From Monodelphis domestica (lineage: Eukaryota; Chordata; Mammalia; Didelphimorphia; Didelphidae): a stretch of 64,000 nucleotides of DNA. This document shows positions 56,446-64,000 of this stretch, one piece after another; within the stretch, counting starts at the first letter, position 1; each line of letters begins with the position of its first letter. A program made the position numbers and the translations under genes. The notes below the pieces were generated by a model, which saw nothing but the letters and a program-made list of their open reading frames with translations, ran no database searches and was not told the origin of the DNA. The stretch covers positions 539,386,389 to 539,450,388 of the forward strand of contig NC_077227.1 in assembly GCF_027887165.1 (NCBI RefSeq), written 5' to 3'.

Positions 56446-58350
56446 CGTAAAAATAGCGGCTTTAAATATTTTTATTACCTCCACCTTTTTCTTTTTAAAT
56501 CTTTGGGATACAAATCTAGCAATGGTATTGTTGGGTCAAAGAGTATGTGCTGTTTTATAGCCATTTGCACGTAGGTCCAAATTGCTCTCCTAAATGATTG
56601 AATCAGTTCACAACTTCCCTAAAAATGCATTCATGTTTGAGCTTTCCCATATCTCCTCTAAGTTTTATTTTGTCATAATAGCCAATCTTATAGGTGTGGG
56701 GTTGTACCTCAGAGTTATTTCAGTTTGCATTTCTTTAAATAATAGCATTTAGAGCATTTTTTGCATGATTATAGAGAGCTTTAATCATTTTGATAACTTT
56801 AAACGTTTTGATAACCTATTCATACCCTTTGACCCTTTATCAATTGGGGAATGACTTGCAGTCTTCTATATTCAATTTATTTCTCTATGATTTGAGAAAA
56901 GAGGCCTTTTTTAGAAAGATTTGTAAAAATTTTTTACACCATTATGATTACTTTGTATTACTTTCCATCCTATTTACCCCTGTTTAATTTCTGACCTCTA
57001 CCTTCCTCAATTTGTCCTCTTTTCTATCAGCCCCACCTCCCTTTTCTTATTGCTTTACCGTCCTACTTTTCTGTAGTGTAAGATTTCTTACTATATAAAA
57101 CTGATTGTATATGTTTTTCCCTCATTGAGCCAATTCTGATGAGAATAAAGTTCACATGCTCTTCTGCCCATCTCTCCGTTTTCCCCTTCACTGTGAATGG
57201 TCTTTAATGCCTTTTTTACATACAGTAATTTACCCCATTTGATTTTTCCATTTCCTCTCATCCCAAACCAGTACTCTTTCTCATGCCTTAATTTAGTTTT
57301 TTATTTCATTGTATTCAGCTCACACCCTCACCCTTTGTCTATGTAAACTCCTTGTAACTGCCCTAATATGACAAAGTTCTTTGGCATTACAAGAACCATC
57401 TCCCCATATAGGGATGTACACAATTTTTTTTTCTATCTTCCTTATTTAATTTTTAATATATTTTTTCAGCTCCTCCAATGATTCTTTCTGGCCTTGAGAG
57501 CAACTAATATTTTTCTTGGAGGCTTTGAATGTGGCAATATTAACTTTATTATCTTCTGGGTTTGAGTGTACCCCAGTTACCCAAATAACTTTCTGTGTTG
57601 AGTTTCTTTTTTTTATTGTTGTTGTTTACTCATTTTCCTTCAGTTTTCTTTTCTTTTAGTTTAAAAAACAAAGTTGGGTTCTATAACTGTGTTGAAGGGA
57701 GCACTGTTCTAATCTTCAGGTGTTTTGTGCAGCTGCCTTCAGAGCTGACACTGGAGATCTATTTGCTTTCAGTTCTTTCAAAGTGTTATGATGTAAGGAG
57801 AGGTGTGTTTAATACTCTTCTAGCCTGTGTCTGTAAGTAATCCCAAGTTTTACCCCTTGGAACTCTGACTAGGGTCCCCTGCTCCACTATGGCTGCAAGT
57901 GCTGGTATATACTGGTGTTCTTTCTCACCCTGCAGATGTGCCTCTGAACTGTGACCTGAATCTGTATGGGCAATACAACAAAAGTCTTGCACCCAGAGCC
58001 AGCAGAAGGACCCCTGTAATCTCCTTCTAAGCATTTGTTTGTCCTCCCCTTACTCTCTGTGACTGGGAACTCCAAGATGCCTTGGCTGCTACTTCAGTTG
58101 CACCCAAGACCTGTTGCCTTGGTGGGGCCTGTGTGTTCTATATTTCTACCCTGGTGCACTAGATCCTTCATGCTGGCCTTCTAATTTGTTTTGGACTAAA
58201 AAAAGTACTTCACCTTGTCTTTTTGTGTGTTTTGCTGCTCCAGAATTTGTTATATCATTGCTTTTTGGAGAGTAATTTGGTATTAATCAGATGGGTTCCA
58301 GTACCTACTCTGCCTTTTTGGGTCTACCTCTCTGACTACATTCTGCTATG

Positions 58351-58750
58351 CTGCATTTTAAAGCATTTGGAAGAATTACTCTAGTTTTCTACAAGTATGA
58401 ACTTGAGAGATAAAAAGTGCAGTATTTTACATTCCTCCCTTTGAAAAATGTCAGTGTTGTAGATTATAGTCTTCAAGATGTTATTTCAGCATTTTTAGTT
58501 CAGTTTAGGCATGCCACACAATTTTCAGTCATGCTGCATGATTCTTATTTCTCATAAATGGTCTTTACATTTTTAGAAAAAGTAGAAATGAACAAAAGAG
58601 ATTCTTATTTGTTTTATTTCAAAATGTTCAGTTGTTACATAATTATTAAGTTTAACTTTTTATTTAGTTCAATTATCTTCTGTTGTGGATAAAACAATCC
58701 CTGGCCAGTTGGCTTTAAGTTGCTGTTTAATATTTATATGCTTTTTCTCA
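58351..58750 (+). other. KIDINS220: KIDINS220 intron 4, unassigned
   Basis: AT-rich with no recognised element. Confidence 0.5.
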
Positions 58751-58895
58751 ATCAATCAGAATATATATATGAAAAGTTTATTATGTTCTGGGTATTATGC
58801 TAGGAGCTAGGATTAGAAAGACAAATGAAACAGTTCCTATTCTCAGAGAACTTACATTCTTTCAGAGAGATATGTACAAAACAAAAGAATAAATT
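58751..58895 (-). repeat. L2 3' end, antisense
   Basis: Blocks are 'ttctgggtattatgctagga' and 'cagttcctattctcagagaa' followed by 'cttacattctttcagagaga'. Confidence 0.7.
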
Positions 58896-59499
58896 ATTCT
58901 TCCAGATATTGTAGCAAGGCATTTCTTGCTTTTTATTGGAGATGTTAGGTATATCCTTGCTCAAACCAAAGCATTCATCATTGCCTCTGGAAGTAGATTC
59001 ATAGCATTGACTTGTCTGGGCATTGGAAGCCTACTATAGATAAAGGATGTTGGATTTGGAATAAAAGAACCAAAGTTTGAATCTTGTACCTCCTTTTCAC
59101 CATCTGTGACTCCCACTTATGGCTTTTATTGTGATGGATACCTTTCATGGTCTGGTAAAGCCTATGGATAACTTCTTAGAATACTGTTATTAAATGAACA
59201 AAATAGTAAGGAAACCAATTATATTAAGACACAATTATAAAAATATTTTAGAAACAAGTTCTTAGACTCTAGGTCAAGAACTTCTGGAATAGTGAAAATA
59301 ATGATGTATTTAGATTTGGGAAGTCTAGGCTTGGCTCTGCCATTGTTAACTCTCCTCAGCATTCTCAGTAGAGTTTTGAGGACTCTCAGATTTGAGGGCT
59401 AGAAGGGAGGGCAGTAAACACCTCCCAAAGCTTCCCTTCGTAGAAGAATTAGAACTATCCAACCAAAATCTTCATTTTCTATCAACTGCCCTGCTTTAT

Positions 59500-59672
59500 T
59501 TCAGCTTCATGATCATCATGTTCCCAGCTGTGCATCCTCTGATAATCACTCCACCTCCTCCCATTTCAGCTTCCTTGAACTTCAAACTTCTTGAAGGCAG
59601 AGATTGTCTTTTTGTATTTATATCCAGCTTAACAGAGTGCCTGGCACATAATAGGAATAAAGTTTATTGATT
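59500..59672 (+). repeat. L2 3' end, sense
   Basis: It reads 'aacttcttgaaggcagagat', 'tgtctttttgtatttatatc', and ends 'agtgcctggcacataatagg' plus 'aataaagtttattga'. Confidence 0.8.
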
Positions 59673-60589
59673 ATGACTTTGACTACCCATGGCAAGCCAG
59701 TTAAACTTTTTTGGGGAGCTGAGTTATACTAAGGAAGCTAAAAAGGTTCTAAGACTTTTAAAACATGGAAAGAGTAGTTATTTTATAGTTGAAACAAAAA
59801 TAATTGAAAATGAAGCAATGAAAAAGAAAACTAATAGTTATACTTTAAATTAAGCCCCACTTAATAATTCCATCAATCTACAATTAAATTCCAGAATAAG
59901 CATATTAAAATGTTTAACAATTGTAAAGGTATACTGGACTTTCACGCTGTCAGAGGAGGGCAGAAGGATTTGAAATGTAATCATGACTGAATCAGTCTTA
60001 AAATTTGTCTAAATCATGCAGGAGAAGCTATCCAGTTGCAAAAACTATATAGAATTAATTGCCTATGTGCTTATAGGGAAGCTACCAATGAGACTTCTCC
60101 AGTATTAACATAGTAACATTGCATAAATACATTAAAAATGTATATGAACCCAACACTACCTCTTCTATAGTCATGCATACCTTAAAACTTGATTATGATT
60201 TTTCTTATGACTTTGAGAATCCATTTTGTGATCCATTTACTCTAATAAAAGAATGGGATCATTGAAATGCTGTAATGGCATGACTGGAACCAGATGGCTT
60301 TAAATACTAGATCTGGAAGAAAATTGAACCAGTAGGTCATATTTTAGCCACTCTTTTTAATATATCACTGTAATAGATTATATTGGAGGGTATATTAGAT
60401 GGATACTTGATAACTAATGGATCAGGTAGTTATCTTTTGCCTACCCTCCTCCCTTTTATACCTCCCTTCCTCCCTCTTCCAATCTCCCTTCCTACCCTCT
60501 TCTTCCCTTCAGTTTTCCCTTCCCCCTTCTTCTTCAGTTCTTCTAAGTTACTCAGAGTGAGCTGTGAAGTTTCAGAGGAAATACTCTTT
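59673..60589 (+). other. KIDINS220: KIDINS220 intron 4, unassigned
   Basis: AT-rich, with a CTTCC-rich tract at 60440-60530. No gene or repeat named. Confidence 0.5.
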
Positions 60590-61030
60590 TATCTTCTTTA
60601 TCTCAAGTAAGGGTTTATTGGGGGGAAACAGGAAAGATAGAGGATGAAGGTAAGAGGGTTGGAGGTTTCCCTATTATCTACAGTGAGTCTTAGGTTGGAG
60701 GATATTGCGAGAAATGGCAATTCAGTCACTACCATGAAACAGAGCTAGTCAGAGAGAGAGATATATATGGACTATTGTCCTTCTTCTTCTGCCTTCAAAT
60801 CAGCCAGGTCACCTCCAACTAGATTATCCCAAGTCCCAGAGATAAACCCAGCTTCTTCCTTCAAATTCACCACCATCAGCCAAAAAGCCCTCAGCCAAGT
60901 CCCAGAAAATCAGTCACCGTTGGCTTGGCTCCAAACTGCTTTTCCCGGTAACATTCCAAACGGAATCTTCATTTGACTGACAGCTGACCCATGTCCAGCT
61001 TCTGTCCTTTGCATGCATGCCTCTACCACA
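60590..61030 (-). mobile_element. Possible LTR, antisense
   Basis: It has TTTATTGGGG near 60615 (AATAAA on the minus strand) and a downstream C/A-rich block. The composition contrasts with its AT-rich neighbours. Ends and TSD were not found. Confidence 0.35.
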
Positions 61031-61248
61031 ATCACACAAATCCAAACCTATCCCGAAGGAGTATTTATTTAGTTTCCTTCATATGTAAAAAGGTAATAGG
61101 AATAAGTCCTCCAATTGTAGACCTATATCCCCTAGGTAACATAATGGTTAAGGGTTATGCTTCCATCCTGTCTAAAAGACTCATTGTTTGGAGTATGAAA
61201 AATGCATGTATCGGTAGAAATTAAAAGGACTTTATGCCTGCTGATGGC

Positions 61249-61315
61249 AACATTATATATATGTATATATAAGAAATATATATGTGTATATATATGTATA
61301 TATGTATAAAATAAA
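61249..61315. repeat. (TA/TG)n microsatellite
   Basis: Interrupted TATATG repeats. Confidence 0.85.
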
Positions 61316-61440
61316 ATTTCCTATTGCAGTCTGTCTTGGATGAAGGCAAACATAAAAGTAAAGTGTTTAGGGTAACCTGGATCTCTGTTGAAAACACTGG
61401 ACAATATAAATGAAGTTGTAGTATTACCACAGGGGCAGGA

Positions 61441-61665
61441 TTGCCTTTTAATTGGACTAAATGTGTGTTCTTATTGATAGACAACTGGGAGAAGGGGCTC
61501 CTTTCTATACAATTTAAAATACAGAATCGTGGGACTTCAGTAATATCTGAAGAAAATTCTCTTCTTACCTTGAAATTCCCATGGGGATTCCATATCACAA
61601 AGTCCACCAAGAATGTAATAACCAATATAACTATAGACTTAGATCTTATGGATAAGTCTAAATGA
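61441..61665 (+). other. Unexplained open frame of about 74 codons
   Basis: It opens without an ATG (TTG at 61441). The translation has a non-random look (NWTKCVFLLIDNWEKG, then LKFPWGFHITKS) with N-x-T/S sequons and a Trp/Cys pair. This could be a scrap of an endogenous retroviral gene beside the possible LTR at 60590, or chance. No family can be assigned. Confidence 0.25.
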
Positions 61666-62594
61666 CTCTTTGGCAAAAAATAGATACAGTAAATGCTTTA
61701 ATCTTTTCCTTCATCTCTTTCCACCTAAAGAATAATCTGGTTCTCAATAGTACCCTCAAAGTCTTAAACAAATCAACTTTTTAAAAAAATGCTGAGATGA
61801 CTACATCTCCCACTAAGAGTTAGCCTGTATCTCTATAAAATGGGAGTGGGGAGGCACTGAACCCCACACAGCAGACATCAGTCAGGTAGTTCATGTAATG
61901 AGGCTTCTGGCATCAGCTGATCTTAGCTGGCTGGCCCCCTGTTCTCTTAGCAACACAATGAGAAATAGAATCAAACATGACCCTCAACCAAAAGACCTGG
62001 CTATTTACTTAGATGGCTCCATGGAAGAAAGTAATTGATACCAAGTCTTTACTATGCATAACTTCCTGATAATTATCACCTAAAATTTCAGTTGAATGGA
62101 AAATAAATAACTGTCCTTGCTTTGTGACTTGAATGAAGGTCCTGTTGGTCTTGAAGGAATGGATAGGAACTTGAAATAAGTACTGAAGTATTATTTTAAA
62201 CAATGGCTATTCTGCAAACTTGACCAGAATAAAGTATACTTAGTTACTTTGATAAATGCAAGATCAGTCTGAGGTATGGTAGCCTGATGAAGAAATTGGT
62301 GGTACAGGACTGTTACCAGATGGAGAGGATATAACCAGTAAGGCCATATGCAGAATGAATTCTTGTGAAAATAGTGAGAAGCAGTTGTGATTCCTTATTA
62401 ATTTATATTCAGTGTTTTGTGATATTTTCTTGTGATTTATTTAATAAAATAATGCTCATTTTATTTAGATTTAATATTATGCTCTTACTGTTATCAAGTA
62501 TTTGATTGTTTAACCCTGTAAAATGTAATAAACATGATTGAAATATCTGTAATCTTTAACCATTATTATTTACAAATGCTAATAGTTCACCTTT
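61666..62594 (+). other. KIDINS220: KIDINS220 intron 4, unassigned
   Basis: AT-rich; no recognised element. The 61830-61960 patch is more GC-rich and could be LTR-derived. Confidence 0.45.
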
Positions 62595-62820
62595 TATTAC
62601 TGTATAGATAAAGAAACTAAAGCTTTGGGAAGCAAAATTATTTGATCAGGTTCAAACAGTTAAGAAGTGTTAGGATTTGAACTCAGATCAAGCCTAATGC
62701 TTTTTTCATTACAGTCTTCTCTTTCCCCACAATCTTAAATACCAGAATTACTGGATAACAGGAGTATTTGTATCCATGCCACTGAGCACCCAGCAGACTC
62801 TTAATAAATAAATGTATAAA
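62595..62820 (-). repeat. MIR, antisense, with L2-type end
   Basis: It shows 'tagataaagaaactaaagct', 'gttaggatttgaactcagat' and then, in sense, 'gactcttaataaataaatgt'. Two small elements may abut. Confidence 0.6.
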
Positions 62821-63164
62821 CTTAATCTCCTAAAGAACAAGATATTCTTTTAGGTATGGAGGGTTTAAAGAGATCATTCCAAAGTCATAATATATAGCAC
62901 AGTGTCTTGAAACATTCCACTGTAAGGAAAAAGAGAGTCTAAAGATACTGCATCCTGTTAGCTAAAATGATGTCATAGCCTGTTATCTTCAAAATGTCTT
63001 TGGGAGCAAGGAGAATACTATATGACCTAGCTACTCAGGAGGGATCTGCAGAGCTACCAGCAAGATGTCTAGATAGGTGAGTAGTGCTTGATGAAATCAA
63101 AGAATCATGAGCCCAACAAGACCCATTAGTTAAATTCTGTAGTGGAGTGCTTAGGTCAAGACTA

Positions 63165-63375
63165 TAGAACTAGAATAAAGAGAGGCAGTGGAATGTAATA
63201 AAAAGTATCTAGATTCTGAGTCAGAGTACAAGGGTTCAAATCATAGATGTGCTTCTTATAACAGTGTAACTCTGGGCAATTCGCTTGATATATTTGGACC
63301 TCAGATTTCTCATCTATAAAAAGAAATGGTTGAATTAGATTACCTAACCCTTCTATTTCAAAATTCTATTACCTA
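63165..63375 (+). repeat. MIR-class SINE, sense
   Basis: Blocks are 'agattctgagtcagagtaca', 'tgtaactctgggcaattcgc', 'cagatttctcatctataaaa' and a CR1-like end 'ttacctaacccttctatttc'. It ends about 250 bp before exon 5. Confidence 0.7.
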
Positions 63376-63626
63376 TAAAACCCCAGTATAATTATAATCC
63401 TGTCAGTAGACCTAGTTGTAGATTTTGTGATAACCTAAGGAATATCATTTCAATTCTGCATGGTGTTATACTTCTTTTTATTTACTCTTCTACCCCTTTT
63501 CACCATCTTTAGAATTAGTGGTATCTTTATATTAAGTACTTTTATTTCATGGGCTGTGGAATTATCATATGATAAATCTCTGTGGGGAAAAATAGAAGTT
63601 TTAATCATTTTCTTTGTTTTCTTTAG

Positions 63627-63725
63627 GGAGGATGGACAGCTCTTATGTGGGCATGTTACAAAGGCCGTACTGAAGTAGTAGAGTTGCTCCTTTCAAAAGG
63701 TGCCAATCCAAATGTCACTGGACTG
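63627..63725 (+). CDS. KIDINS220: KIDINS220 exon 5: one ankyrin repeat
   Basis: A 99-bp, phase-0 exon after 'ttttctttag', ending at the donor GTAAGC. It encodes [20 protein letters not shown] followed by [13 protein letters not shown], an almost exact match to the human repeat as I recall it. The ankyrin features [11 protein letters not shown] and VVELLL-x-x-GANP are intact. The rest of the gene (further ankyrin repeats, KAP NTPase region, membrane segments) lies beyond the window. Confidence 0.96.
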
Positions 63726-64000
63726 GTAAGCTTTCATTAAAAATCATTTGTAAAAATAAACAATTATTTTTCTCTGGAGTATTAGACATTAGAGTTTATA
63801 TTTTCTATTACATACAAATAAATGTTGATGAAATAATTATTCCATTTAAGAAAATTTCCTCACAGCCACAGAACAGATAGATTGCTAAAGATTATCATGA
63901 ACAAGTGATATTGAAAATTTATTTTCTCAGATTATTTGCTCCGTATTTTTAGCAGCGATGATGATGATACACCTTTAATGTTATTTGTAAGACAATTATA
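63726..64000 (+). other. KIDINS220: KIDINS220 intron 5, start
   Basis: AT-rich intronic DNA; nothing recognised before the window ends. Confidence 0.8.

Larger units (their letters stand above)
55005..58350 (-). mobile_element. L1/HAL1-type LINE, antisense, twice interrupted
   Basis: The reversed 3' end starts near 55005 ('cccaattacatgtaaaaaca'). It continues through 'tcctggttctgcttatttca' and 'agcacaatagtattccatta', then resumes after an insert at about 56445 ('atctttgggatacaaatcta', 'agccaatcttataggtgtgg'). L1 homology is clear to about 56920. From there to 58350 the sequence lacks the RT core, as in HAL1 (half-L1) elements or an internally deleted L1, and probably ends in a 5' UTR. A SINE (55056-55252) and an LTR-like block lie inside it. 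Confidence 0.7.

Noticed and set aside
1..64000. CRISPR arrays, bacterial operons, phage or plasmid features
   Set aside because: Split vertebrate genes, GT/AG introns and interspersed mammalian repeats fill the window. No spaced direct-repeat array was seen; the only short-period arrays are micro- and minisatellites.

Overview
This is a piece of a mammalian nuclear genome, almost certainly marsupial. Two tandem plus-strand genes occupy it, with split exons, GT/AG introns and a CpG-rich promoter. Most of the remaining DNA is ancient or lineage-specific transposable elements. The marsupial call rests on repeats: Mar1/WSINE1-type tRNA-headed SINEs, a SINE with an RTE/BovB-like tail, a marsupial-type L1 with a long purine-rich inter-ORF spacer, and many MIR, L2 and CR1/L3 relics. 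I cannot decide between an American and an Australian marsupial from sequence alone.

Layout. 1-7.7 kb: last three coding exons of MBOAT2 (3028-3160, 5258-5409, 6947-7172), an ER membrane O-acyltransferase, followed by its 3' UTR. 7.7-28.2 kb: intergenic DNA with L2, MIR, CR1/L3 and several ERV long terminal repeats (LTRs), some with clean target-site duplications (TSDs). 28.26-28.64 kb: CpG-rich promoter and non-coding first exon of KIDINS220, with two CACGTG E-boxes, a 7-codon uORF and a Sp1-type GC box. 28.66-29.13 kb: a degenerate 34-35 bp minisatellite, just inside intron 1. 29-43.7 kb: rest of intron 1, holding a near-full-length but broken L1 of about 6.9 kb in antisense. 43.7-64 kb: KIDINS220 coding exons at 43749-43856, 53083-53181, 53762-53860 and 63627-63725. 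The last three are each 99 bp, phase 0, and encode one 33-residue ankyrin-repeat period. The window ends in the next intron.

The two genes have unrelated jobs (phospholipid remodelling; a neurotrophin/ephrin receptor scaffold). Their head-to-tail order matches the human 2p25.1 neighbourhood as I recall it, so this is conserved synteny and not an operon. I found no CRISPR array, bacterial-type gene, tRNA or rRNA gene. I saw no convincing new biological system; the most unusual local structure is the minisatellite with its embedded (GC)n and (AT)n expansions beside the KIDINS220 promoter.
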